The notes below the pieces were generated by a model. The model saw nothing but the letters and a program-made list of their open reading frames with translations. It was not told where the DNA came from and searched no databases. A DNA stretch of 64,000 nt. Origin: Brachynemurus nebulosus. Lineage: Eukaryota; Arthropoda; Insecta; Neuroptera; Myrmeleontidae. Both the position numbers and the translations under genes were made by a program. Below, in pieces: positions 36,266-47,085 of the stretch. How positions within the stretch are numbered: the first letter of the stretch is position 1; every line of letters begins with the position of its first letter. The stretch spans positions 173,996,395 through 174,060,394 of the forward strand of contig JAPWDM010000001.1 in the NCBI GenBank assembly GCA_035578155.1, written 5' to 3'.

Positions 36266-36975
36266 GGCAGTACTCTAGTCTAGAAATTTGAAAAAATCGA
36301 TTTATTTCATATTTTCAAAGTTCAGACTTTTAAGAATAAGTCTTTAAAAGGAAATTCGAATTATTTTCGGAATTGTGGTTATTTTTTCCCTGTGTACTGT
36401 GTTAAATTCAAATTACAGTGTTAAATTTTTAATATAAATCACTCAAAACTGCTTTTTTCGATACGGTTGACATGATATCTCAAATTCGAATGCACCGATT
36501 TGCTTGAAATTTGGTACAGACCTTCTTAATAGTATCAAAATTATCGCGACGTAAGGGATTTTGGATTTTTTTTACTATTTTTAATAAATTCCCAAAGTTG
36601 GAAAAAGGAGGCGAAAAAATTAATTTTTTTTAAATGGGCGCCATTTTGTGAAAAAATGTATTTTTTCAAATCGGCTACGACCGAATACTTCTACATCCTT
36701 GTTTATTAAGAATTAACTAAAATTTTATGCTTCAGATCACCAGGAGGGTTGGAATTACGTCAACCAGGAGACACCTTATTTTTTTGAGTCCCTACATTGC
36801 CGGCCTGTACCGATTTAAATTTTGAATTTTTTTTAAATTTTTATACATTTTTATACTTTTCAAATATCAATAAAAAACTATTAAAAGAATGAATAGTAAA
36901 AATGTTTACTGTTTTTTTATTTTATTACGCCTGTAAAATTACCTCAAAATCGAGCCTCTAGACTAGAATACCCTC
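36266..36975. mobile_element. TTAA-flanked piggyBac-like MITE
   Basis: Left end GGCAGTACTCTAGTCTAGA and right end (reverse-complemented) GAGGGTATTCTAGTCTAGA are inverted repeats inside TTAA at 36262-36265 and 36976-36979. 710 bp without coding capacity. The interior contains a relatively GC-rich stretch around 36640-36810. Confidence 0.75.
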
Positions 36976-36979
36976 TTAA

Positions 36980-38670
36980 TCTTAAATCGCTAGATTCACC
37001 TAATAGACTATCGACCACTAACTAATGTTAAGACTTGTTTGGAAAAAATAAATAAAATTTTTACGTTTAGTTATCTAGGATTAACTTGGTGTAGTACTGG
37101 CTTCCACTTAACTATCAGGATGTCTGACGTGTTATTAACTTCCCGTAGTAAGTTATTGTACTGGGTCCGATTTTACGAATCGCTAATTTTGACATATCTC
37201 CACGTTTCAAGGTCACTAGAATCCGAATCCACCGTTTTTAGCGTAATGTCTGTGCGTGCGTTCGTTAGTTCGTTCGTTCGTGAATTTTTTTTCGTCTCGC
37301 ATATCTCGAGAACAAATGATGATATCAACTCCAGACTAATTTCATTAAATGCGTAATCAAAAAATGAAGACCGGATAAAGTTTTCAGCAAATTCGGATTA
37401 GCAGTTTGTTTTTTGTGGTAAAAAAAACAGAATTAACTTTATTAAGATAACATAGATTATATGGATTTTTTACCATAACATTATTATATATATAATGACC
37501 TAAGAACCTTCCTTGATGTTAAAAACGCCAGTATTTTATTACAAAATTAAAAAAAAAATGAAATAAGAAACTTGAAAAAATTAGTTTTTTGACAAAATAT
37601 ATTTTGTCTCGTATATCTTGAGAACAAATGATGTTATCATTTGTTTGATAAGCGTGGAGCCCCACCCTTAGGTACAGAAGGCGAAGCCCCCGGTATGGTG
37701 CAAGGGGCAAAGCCTCTATCGGAGGCCCAGGGGAGAAGTTGCCTGAAATAAAAAAAGAATTAATTATGTACAGTAGTTTCTAGTCTTTAAGGACACCCAA
37801 TGGAAAGTTGACAGTGTGGGTAGACCTGTCCCCCAAATTTTTTATTTTGTTTTTTGAGCTTATATCAATATAGTTTAATAGTTGTCTAGACTGGCTTAAT
37901 AATGAAAAAATTTTGAAACAATTAAAGAATATCCAAATAGACCACAGATTCTCAAAAATCTGTAGTAAACGTGGAGTAGAATAATCGAGAGATAAGGAAT
38001 CCAGAAGAAACCAGATGCTCAGCGTTAATGACCAAATACAAATTCAAAACTTTCTACAAAATTACTCCTTATTAGCCGAGTTGTTATTTCGTATTTGACA
38101 TATTTTACGCATTCTAACATAGTAGCATAAGTAATTTTCATTCATATCCAAAAATTTCTTTGAATTATTAAAAAAAAAATGACTAACAAACTACACAAAA
38201 CATAAATCTGTGTAAACCATTTGTTAAGAAACTGTGATTTATATTTACGGAAATAAATGAAAAATTCAATACCTACGTTTTATGACGTGATTCACATTAA
38301 AAAAATTACTTTTTTTGTAAACGAGTAAAAGATTTATCAGATATTTCGTTCAGAGATTGTTTTTATCTAATATTATATTTTTGTTTCGAAGAAAAACGAA
38401 AATAAGGGACAAATGAGAAATTATATTTCGTAGAATTAACTTATTTGTATTGAATTCTTTTTTTTAAAAAAATATAAAAGGGTATAGAACTGTAAATAAA
38501 AAACTGTTTCCAACAATTTAACATTTACTTATTTATTCTAGATCTGTCTAGAATTCTAAATGAAAAAATTCATATTTATTTTATCATACAAAAAAGCACT
38601 AAAATTCAAAAAAAACTGAGAATTAATTTCCTTTGCAACACTCCCACCATTGATATAATTTTTTTATACA
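36980..38670. other. Repeat fragments, no gene
   Basis: A cgttcgtt-type microsatellite lies at 37247-37282. A stretch with tttcgtctcgcatatctcga just after it is partly duplicated at 37592-37640 (ttttgtctcgtatatcttga). A GC-rich patch, unusual for this window, runs about 37648-37740 (gaagcccccggtatggtgca). They look like fragments of old repeats. The 105-codon frame at 37039-37356 crosses the microsatellite and has no motif. Confidence 0.4.
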
Positions 38671-38671
38671 G

Positions 38672-38718
38672 GATGGAAAGTATATTAGTCTCGCTGCGAA
38701 AACAGTGGGCAAATATGG
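38672..38718 (+). repeat. Short dispersed repeat
   Basis: The stretch tacaggatggaaagtatatt then agtctcgctgcgaaaa recurs at 44126-44168 (tacagggtggaaagtatata). Tacaggg-type starts are common at transposon ends, but no element could be delimited. Confidence 0.5.
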
Positions 38719-38810
38719 GTCAAAAAAGAAGCCCGTAAAATTTTCCGGCTCTTCCCATCTTTTATTTTAAGATAAATTTTCTGTTTTTAAAAAAGCAACA
38801 TAAATAGTAA

Positions 38811-39135
38811 CCAGAGAGTACTAGAGACAACACATCTATCGCTATACTACTGAAACCAGTGTAACCAGTAAAGGATAGAAAATAGTATGTTATATACGTG
38901 CACTAGGTTTACTTTGTATTTGGGCGGTGATCTGTTTTGTGTGAGTGATCAGCCGTGGTGCCGGATACCTCCGTGTGGGGGTTATAACAATGCCAACAAC
39001 AATCAACGCAATTGACTTGTGATTAACCTACACACACGACTGCTACGGAGAGTGACTACTAAGAAGCCTAACTTGCACAGAACTGCACACTGCAGATTAC
39101 AAGATAAAGATAGTTGCGTTACCTCTGTACTCTGG
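38811..39135 (+). mobile_element. hAT-like short element, copy B, perfect 8-bp duplication
   Basis: Ends CCAGAGAGTAC and GTACTCTGG are inverted, flanked by aatagtaa at 38803-38810 and 39136-39143. The body is homologous to the reverse complement of 15617-15995 (for example gtgtaaccagtaa, atgttatatacgtgcac, gcacactgcagatt). The two copies differ in the middle. hAT is favoured by duplication length; P or Merlin cannot be excluded. Confidence 0.75.
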
Positions 39136-39143
39136 AATAGTAA

Positions 39144-40025
39144 CTAGAAGTAAACATGTTTACAAAATTTTATTGAATTCTTAGAAGAAGTAAACAAAAT
39201 TATTTTGTACCTTGAGTACTAAAAAAGTTTATGCATAGTTTAGTCAGGGCCGTTACTTAGAAGAATTTGGAAACAGCGTGAAGCCAGTTCATTTGGGATC
39301 TTCTCAAACTGTTAATTCCGAAAAAAATTCCTGTGGTTTTAGTGTCTACGGGGTGCTATGACCTTTTCAAACGACGACAGTCAATCTGATCACGATCCCT
39401 CACCTTCGCAATCCTATATTCAGTTCGCGATTTCACCCCACAATTCAATTATTTTCACTCTATCTCAATTATTCATAAATGGCGTTGCTGATAAACTTTT
39501 AGTCAGCGAAACGGGAACCACAGAAACGAGGTATGGACTCAAAAGGTAATAGTTAAGATACCAGCCGCAAGATGGCTCGCAGTGATTACAAAAACTAACC
39601 GCTAAATGTCACTGTCAGTTTGAGAATCGTTAATCAGTCTCAGTAACAAATATTAATTCAAAATTCGACCGCCAGGCGTCACCGCCACCACTTTACACTA
39701 TAAACAATCGATGTTTATATTCCAAACATATTAATCCCTTATCCACCCCCGCCGCCCCTTTCTACAGATTTTAGAAAATAAAAACGGGACGGGAAATTCC
39801 TACAATTATGCATTGTTACCCATTTTCGGTGTAATTCATTATACGCACCCGTTATTCAGCTGTCAATCGTGCGTGATCGTGCCGGCTCAGTGTCGGTTGC
39901 CTCGATTCGGTACGCAATGTTCGTCACTTAAATATGTATTGAAACTATATATCGAATAGTTTCAAAACAGGCCGATATATGATTTAGTGATATTACAACG
40001 ATATACGGATTCTATATCATCTACA
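39144..40025. other. Comparatively repeat-poor stretch with higher GC patches
   Basis: Unlike its surroundings, this interval shows no terminal repeats or microsatellites and has CpG-containing patches (39640-39690, 39740-39800, 39850-39915). The 63-codon frame at 39358-39549 is not recognised. It could be unique, possibly regulatory DNA, but I see no direct evidence for a gene. Confidence 0.3.
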
Positions 40026-40028
40026 TGT

Positions 40029-40258
40029 CGCGCGTACTCTTTCTCAACCCCGTATCTGAAAAGTCCCAATTTTTGGAGACACAAATAAAACGTATTTAAA
40101 TCTGTGTTTTCATCATTATGAACTTAAGATTTATGCTAATTACACTCTTTGATGTTGGCTACCTACATATATAAATATATATAGATAAGTATATATATAA
40201 ATACATGTCCTAAAACATGCAGTTTCTGATATACGAGGTTGAGAAAGTGTACGCGCAA
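40029..40258. repeat. Inverted repeat of ~230 bp, MITE-like
   Basis: The left arm gcgcgtactctttctcaacc (to about 40060) and the right arm ending gttgagaaagtgtacgcgc are inverted matches of about 30 bp. The target site is unclear. Confidence 0.6.
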
Positions 40259-40297
40259 TATATTCTGTATTACGCACCGTTAATATTACGTGAATAA

Positions 40298-40395
40298 GGT
40301 TGTAAGTTGCATATTACACACGAGCGAAAAAGTTACGCAAGAGCCGCGTAGTGGCGAATGCGTAATTGCGCGAGTGTATAATATGCCTTATAACC
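40298..40395. repeat. Compact 98-nt hairpin
   Basis: The left arm (ggttgtaagttgcatattac onward) pairs along almost its whole length with the right arm ending ataatatgccttataacc. Only about seven bases around gcgtagt are left in the loop. Arms are about 48 and 43 nt with small bulges. This is microRNA-precursor-sized, but a tiny palindromic MITE is equally likely. Confidence 0.6.
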
Positions 40396-40560
40396 GAGTT
40401 ACGGACTATATTTACAACTAACATGAAATTCACAATAAATGATAAAAACTTAGTACAAATCTACAAATACAATACATTAAAATTATGTAGTATTTGAAAT
40501 TTATTAAAAACAAACGTAAACATTCAGTTGCTAGGTAAAATTTTTGTTCAAATTCTAATA

Positions 40561-41002
40561 TACCTCATTTCAGATACAATTGATCATGAGTTTTCGTTAC
40601 AAAATTAAATAATTCTTATATTCGAAACAAATCAATCTTCTATTCCTTTCTAAAAATAAACTGCAAATTGAAAATTTACATAAATGCAACAATAAAAGAG
40701 ATAAAGCCAAGAAAACGGAAATTATTTAAATTCAAAGTGACGAAGCATGGTTAAATTTAACTGAAATGAACCATATGTATAATATGTATGGTCCATTTCA
40801 CTTAAATTTAATCAGGTTTCATCACTTTTGAATTTAAATAATTTCCATTTTTTTGGCTTTATCTCTTTCATTATTGCACTTACGTAAATTTTACAATTGC
40901 AGTTTGTTTTCAGAATAGAATAGAAGATTGATTTGTTTTAAATATAAGAATTATTTAATTTTTTAACTTTGACTTATGATCAATTGTATTTGAAATAGGG
41001 TA
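40561..41002. repeat. 440-bp palindrome of two 225-bp family units
   Basis: Two units of the family seen at 23450 and 34191 lie head to head: a minus-oriented copy (40561-40782) and a plus-oriented copy (40784-41002), meeting at ccatatgtataatatgtatg. Arms are diverged but alignable throughout. Confidence 0.8.
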
Positions 41003-41966
41003 TATATCATTGTACATATAATATATAATATATAATATAAGAATTAACAAAAGTGTAGTAGGAGTTAGTATTTTAAGCATAGGTGCGCGTAAAATGCAGC
41101 TTACTTAGACAGTATTTTGCAATTTCATGGCCGTCGTAGATAAAATTCATTACATAATTGATAAAACACTGTGATATCTTACAGCACTGCAGGAAGATTT
41201 GCATGCATTTTATGATTATGGTTATATAGTGGTTGATTGTCCTGTCTTCCTGATTTACCAGACGAACCACTTGTACCTACCATCACAATAAAAAACGTAT
41301 AATGAACAGACAGTTATGTAGTTACATCAGTTACATGATCATATGATTTTCTTTTATGTTTCATTATCATTTCTCTATACTGTGTGTATATGTATTTGAA
41401 TCCGCCCATGTATACGTATATACATAATTGTACGTATGTGTGTGCGAGTAGGAAAGGTAGTTGTCAATGACTTTTATATAGGTCATTGTGATGAACAGAG
41501 ACAGATAAATATACCATAGGCGGGTTAACAGACAAGAGCAATGGGATAAATGGATAAATAATATTTTCTATTACTTTACATAACATACATTACCTAGTAT
41601 AAGCCTATATGCATACAACATTTTTTTTTTTTTGAAATACCTATATCTACAAATAAAACATTTTCCCTACAGTGTGTTACAGAGATTCTATCATAATTTT
41701 GTGAAAATGCTTTGTACTAGTCTTTCTGGAAAAGATTAGAAATTCAATTTGATGACAAACATAACAGTTTGGTGGAAGCGCTGTGAATATTCAATTTTTC
41801 AAATAGGTTGAAAGTGGTCGAAGCAACAAATTGAAATTTTCTGTGAATATGGAGCTCTCTGGAGTCTTTCTTTATATATCATTATTAATTTTAATGGTGG
41901 TTTTATGCTGACACTTTCTCTCAGAGAAAATCAAACTACAACCCTAAACTAGGAAAGTGAAAATTC
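41003..41966. other. AT-rich DNA, nothing recognised
   Basis: No gene or repeat boundary supported. Short alternating tatacgtatata-type words near 41400-41430. Confidence 0.45.
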
Positions 41967-42194
41967 TGTGGCCACAAGCCAAAGTATCTTAAGTCTAAAA
42001 TTTTTATTTTGTGGAAACCGAGATTTTATGTTTGATAGGGTTTATAAAAAATAACTTAAACTGTTTTTCTGCTGTAGTTTTTTTTTTATTTAAGAAAAAC
42101 GTGAAACTATGTTCAAATGAACAGTATGTAATAATCAATAAAAATCTGATTTTTTTACTTAAGTTGACTTAAGATATTTGAACTTGTGGCCACA
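41967..42194. repeat. 228-bp inverted-repeat element
   Basis: Begins TGTGGCCACAAGCCAAAGTA and ends with the inverted copy, which reads TGTGGCCACAAGTTCAAATA when reverse-complemented. Arms about 29 bp, both continuing TCTTAAGTC. The outermost ten bases are themselves palindromic. No target duplication fixed. Confidence 0.6.
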
Positions 42195-42740
42195 TAATTG
42201 TTAAAAGTTTTTGTGGATTAAATTGGTTTTTGTGGAAGTGTCCGCAAGTATAAAATTTTTTTTGGTTTTTTTCAATTTTTTCCGAATCTCGGTTATTGAA
42301 GTCAAAGAAATGTAGACGAGTATGCAAAGTATTATAAAATATCTTAGTTATTTTAAGGGTAAAATTTTTTCATATATCATGTGAATTAGAAATTTTGAAA
42401 ATTTTATGGAATATAAAATTGTCTGTGTCTGAAAACATTCCTTAAAAACACACCCATCTACTTTTAAAAATCCAAAATAGATTTGGATTCTTTGTAACTT
42501 TTGAATGGAATGACCTTTTTCTTTAGGATTTTTTTTACTATTATTCTTAAATGCTTACATATCAGTTCCTTATCAGTTACTGACTTCAACCCCAACTTCA
42601 ACCGGTTTGGAAAAAGTCCTACAACTGTCTTATCAGCTTTCTTTATTAAAATAAAAAGACTTTAGAACTTGATTTTGTATCGTCACATACGACTTTTTAT
42701 TCTGAGAATACTTGGAAGTTGGTCGAATAGATCTCAAGAG
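42195..42740. other. Unrecognised, includes a dispersed repeat
   Basis: Contains the diverged partner (about 42510-42615) of the repeat at 14825-14935. Otherwise no feature. Confidence 0.4.
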
Positions 42741-42743
42741 TTA

Positions 42744-43203
42744 GGCCCGATTTACATTATCACTCCACTCTCACTCCGATATCATTACGTTCCCGATTCG
42801 ATATAATCTTGTTGTGTTCACATTACAGTGCTGATATCATGCTGGTACCCATTCGTTCTCTATTCACATTATAATGCCACTCTGGGTACACTCCCAGTTC
42901 GGTCTCAGTTCGATACAAATATATTTTCATAACAACTGAATGCAAGCGGAGTGGAGTGGAATCAAAAAAGTGTTTACACTATAGGTACAAGCCATAACAA
43001 GTCTGATATTGCTCCAATAAAATATTACCTGAGTGGTATTGATATTGGAGTGACATTGAAACGGGAGCGAACCGCGACTGATATCGGACCGATATCAGAG
43101 CGATGATGTGAATACACTCATTGTTTATTGTGTAAGAATATTTTATCGAACCTGGAGAGGAGTGATATCGGAGTGAGAACAGAGCGTTAATGTAAATCGG
43201 ACC
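42744..43203. mobile_element. PIF/Harbinger-like MITE with TTA duplication
   Basis: Ends GGCCCGATTTACATTA and, reverse-complemented, GGTCCGATTTACATTA continue as matching TCTCACTCCGATATC. Flanks are TTA at 42741-42743 and 43204-43206. A GG start with a TTA target fits PIF/Harbinger. The 460-bp interior repeats CGATATC/GATATCGG words. No coding capacity. Confidence 0.75.
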
Positions 43204-43206
43204 TTA

Positions 43207-44267
43207 CATTTCACTTCCAATGTCAGAACCACCTCACGCGGCTTGCCTCTTTTTGACGTCCTGTACAAAATACTATTCATCCTGTACACATTCCATAATA
43301 ACCTATACCAATGTCGATTTTAAATCAATCAGTTTGCTTGCTACTAATAATCAAATCGTCAACATCATTCAATTAAGCTCAACAACTCACTTCAATAGCA
43401 ATCTAACTACCAAGATAGATCATATTATAAATTAATTATATCTTCTCCGTCAAGACGATCACTTGCCAATCACTTCATACCGTTCCGGATTAACGATAAT
43501 TCATTCGAGAATATATATTTTCAATACGCTATTAAATTACCAGACGTACAGGCACAATTTATTGTTGGAAAATCATTTTTCGTTCTATATCTTTCGCAAT
43601 ACAGTGAAAATTGTAGTTATACTGTTATTGAGTGGAAATTTTTGACCGAATAAGCGTTTTTAATTTGATTATAGAAGTTCATTTGAACGTACAAAATTTG
43701 ATAAATCGTAGCACCACACTGACTGTGATGATGCTGGTTCACTAATACGAGCGACGTTTTGATTCATTTGATGAAATTTTACGTTGGTGAATTTAGCATA
43801 TGTAGAACGGTTATGTGCTAAATTGATTACGTTCTTTAATTTTTTTGTATGTATTTGACGTGTATTCGATTATTTTGAAGTGAAAAGTTCGATTCTTTTC
43901 TATAGCGAGAGTAACTCTGCGGAAGAGTGTAATGAAATCTGTAATGGTTGAGAGTGAAAATAGTAATGCTTTGGCTGTAATAAAATTTGTAATGGTTGTA
44001 AAGTGAAACCATTGCTAAGTGACTGGTATTTTATATCGTTCAAATTATTTAATTTTACAAGACATTTTGATGTCTTATTGCGTATTATTTCAACTTGAAA
44101 TGAAAATGAAATTCTACTCGGTATACAGGGTGGAAAGTATATAAGTCTCGCTGCGAAAAACAGTGGGTAGATCTCACCCATGTAATTAATATTTACCAAT
44201 AAATTTGAATCAAAAGTGTTTTTTAACAGAGAAAATTTGATACTAAATATGGGTCAAGAGAGGATTC
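43207..44267. other. Nothing recognised except one short repeat
   Basis: The only supported item is the copy of the 38672 repeat at 44126-44168. Frames of 71, 60 and 99 codons here have no motif. Confidence 0.45.
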
Positions 44268-44387
44268 ATTTTAGGTTGGAATTCCGCAAAAGTTTCTATC
44301 CCAACAAAAAGGAGAGACGCCGCATTTAAAGTTGGTATAGATGCCGCATCATATTACATGTTAAAAACATAGACTTATATACCTTAA

Positions 44388-44609
44388 CTCGACAATTCCC
44401 AGAGTTATTTAGAGGTGACAGATATTTTTAATTTTTTTTAACTACAAGATAATTAAATATTTACATTATGCTACCACCATTAGAAGGCCAATAAGTGATT
44501 TTGCATTTCTCTTTTGCGACAACATTATACTGTAAGTCAAACAAACAAATTCATACAGTTGACAATTAAAAATGTCTGTCACCTACAGGTGACACTGGGA
44601 ATTCCCGAG
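44388..44609. mobile_element. Nested TTAA-flanked piggyBac-like MITE with known empty site
   Basis: Ends CTCGACAATTCCCAGAGT and, reverse-complemented, CTCGGGAATTCCCAGTGT (15 of 18), then shared aggtgacaga further in. Flanked by TTAA at 44384-44387 and 44610-44613. The homologous position in copy 1 of the host element (12210-12213) has one TTAA and no insert, which defines the insertion exactly. Confidence 0.9.
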
Positions 44610-44674
44610 TTAATTATGCAATTTTTTTTTTGACTGTAAATTATGCCACGTAAATATAAAAGATCCATCAATGG

Positions 44675-44860
44675 ATCAGGAAGAGCCCTCATATTAGTGA
44701 AGATGACGAAAATAATGATGATTGCCTGCGTATTGAATGTTTTGGAAAGTACTCAGAAACAAAAAAAAAAGTTGACTGGTTAAGATGTATAAAGTGCCAA
44801 AAATGGTTACATATGGCATGCATCACGTATGGATATGTGTGTAAAATGCAAAATTTTTAA
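44675..44860 (+). pseudogene. Transposase C-terminal zinc finger remnant, copy 2
   Basis: A continuous 61-codon frame ending in TAA. It has the acidic linker (SPHISEDDENNDD), then the PHD-like cysteines. The poly-A run is 10 bases, so unlike copy 1 the frame is open. The first cysteine of the first pair is changed to Arg (R19), C22 remains, then C38-x2-C41-x4-H46-x2-C49 and C56. No start codon or catalytic domain, so it is a remnant. Confidence 0.6.
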
Positions 44861-45092
44861 TATGAACTATGCGGCGTCTCACCTTCTTTGAGGCGGCATC
44901 TCTCCCATAGGTGTGGGAGAGACGCCGCTTTGCAGGCTCTACAAAAATGTTAATTATGAATCCTTTATGACTCAAAATTTAAAATTATTTATAAATAATT
45001 TTAAAGAACAATGCTTACATTTATTGTGTACCAAATTTCAAATCAATTAAATGCATACTTTAAGAATTATCAAGTGTTTTCAAAATGTGCGT

Positions 45093-45732
45093 TTCAAATG
45101 TTTAATTTCAAATGTTATCGAGTACCTGTGAAACATTATTAATGTATGACGGACTTTTGTTCGCAATTATACGCACACCAATATTCATATGTTCACTTAA
45201 TGTCCAGCTTTGGCTGATACTTGAACACTCGATTTACCTTGGTATGTATGACCAATTTATTATGTTAATTAAAATTCACATAATGTTTAAAAAATTATCA
45301 AACTGGATGGGCTGGAACTCGAACCCGGATCAATTTGGTTATTTACTTCGCACGTCTATCGATAACCATAACTCGTTCAGTAAAATCCTGTCTATAAAAT
45401 AATATTCTTGTTATTTCGAATCGGTTACAAGATCACAATAGTAAGTTTTCAATAAACAACATGTAAAAATACGCTGCCAATAGGGTGGGCACACAGCTTC
45501 CTCGTAGTCGTAAAAGGCTTTAAAACAGTATTCTACCAAATATACATATTATATACCGTGAAATTATATTTTCGCCTTGAAGTTTCTAAAAAACTGTTGT
45601 AACTCAAAAGACTTAAAGGCTAAATTATAAAATAATAGCAAAAATATTTTAGAAACTAACCCCCAATATACCCTAAAAATTTGAGCGAGATAGGGCTAGC
45701 AGTAAATAAGATATTGACATTTAATGGGATTT
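45093..45732. other. Unrecognised; weak tRNA-like B box
   Basis: On the minus strand about 45318-45338 reads GGGTTCGAGTTCC, close to a pol III B box and possibly a SINE relic. No A box or cloverleaf supports a tRNA. The rest is featureless. Confidence 0.3.
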
Positions 45733-46051
45733 CATGGTAGCGGCGTAGCTACCGTTACTCCGATTTGGATTAAATTCATAGGGGACCATATAGGAACCAA
45801 ACTACATAATTTCTGAAAATTTCATAAAAAAGAATTGAGTAGTTCAGAAGTTATGCCACTTGGTGCAATTTTGGAATGACATGGTAGCGACGTTGCTACC
45901 GTTACTCCGATTTTGATTAAATTCATAGGGGACCATCGCGGAGCCAAACTGCATAATTTCCGAAAATTTCATTAAAAACAATCGAATAGTTCGGAAGTTA
46001 TGCCACTTGGTGCAAAATTGGAGACACACAGACGGACAGACAGACGGACGG
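45733..46051. repeat. 147-bp tandem dimer with (GACG/GACA) tail
   Basis: The block starting catggtagcg(g/a)cgt begins at 45733 and 45880, 147 bp apart, and each copy ends in agttatgccacttggtgcaa. The second is followed by a gacggacagacagacggacg microsatellite to 46051. This layout resembles repeat 3' ends seen widely in arthropods. The 70-codon minus frame is repeat-derived. Confidence 0.7.
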
Positions 46052-47083
46052 CCCAAACCAAAATTGTTCAGGAAGCTCTAAAACGTAAAATGTGCGTTTT
46101 TTACCAGTATTCACGCATATATGTAAGTAACCGCAATGTTTCGCACCGGTCCAACTGGGCACATTCTTTCTAAATCATCAAAAGATAGGAGATATGAGAG
46201 ACTGGTCCACGCTAGAATCACGTGGTGAAAACGTTACTAGCTCTCAGACTATGACTAATAAAAAAACACGCCACAATTATGCCTAAAACACGTTTCAACA
46301 CAAGCAATTTCAACTGTAGAGCTGGATTTTTTTTTTATATTTGTGAAATAACAAAAAAGTTGCCTCGTTGGCAAATTTTGACAACGGAAAACAGCAGAGG
46401 CATCTACATGATTATCACAAAGGTGTTGCCATTATCATAATGATACCTTATTATTATTATCATATTTGTTCTTTTCAGATATTTTCTTCCTTGAATTTTC
46501 GCCAAAAACCATATACATAAAATATGCTAAACATATTATAAAATTCAAATAATATTCAACAAAAATTTGCAGCATTTTCTTTCATCATGATATTCTCGTA
46601 ACGCCGTTGGTAATTTTCATCGAATTCCGCATAAAATAACAGACCGAATAAGACATCTTCAACTAGTCGGGCTGATAAGTTATTTTTAAAGATAATAATT
46701 TATATCCAACATGAAGTCGCCCAACCAACCATACAATTTGCCTCTAAACACGCTAAAGAAATATGATTAGATATTATTATTATAATATAGGCTTGGCATT
46801 TTCTGTCTACGCCACCCTGATTCATTTACCGTCGTCTATTAAATTATATTCACACCCAAAAAAAAAAATTGTATACGTAAATACGTCATGCACAGTACAC
46901 TCGACGTTCCAGTAACACGGCGAAATATTTCTAGGAAACATTGTATAAAAGAGATTATCGATTCAGTACTTAGAAATATGAAATTAAATCCAGTGCATGG
47001 TAAGCATTCTGTATCGAAATTTTATTTCAGAACAATCGAAGTACTCGTCCCAGACCCGGCGTAGTACAAAATAGCGATAACCC
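46052..47083. other. AT-rich DNA, nothing recognised
   Basis: No gene or element boundary supported. Confidence 0.45.
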
Positions 47084-47085
47084 TA

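Larger units (their letters stand above)
44268..45092. mobile_element. Truncated copy 2 of the 11765-12723 transposon, interrupted
   Basis: Homology to copy 1 starts at ttttaggttggaattcc (12073 in copy 1) and ends at ttcaaaatgtgcg, so both terminal repeats are missing. Copy 2 carries an extra 222 bp plus a duplicated TTAA (44388-44613) where copy 1 has a single TTAA at 12210-12213. The transposase tail survives in frame. Confidence 0.8.

Noticed and set aside
45310..45345. tRNA gene on the minus strand
   Set aside because: Only the T-arm/B-box-like part is present; no A box, anticodon stem or acceptor pairing could be built.
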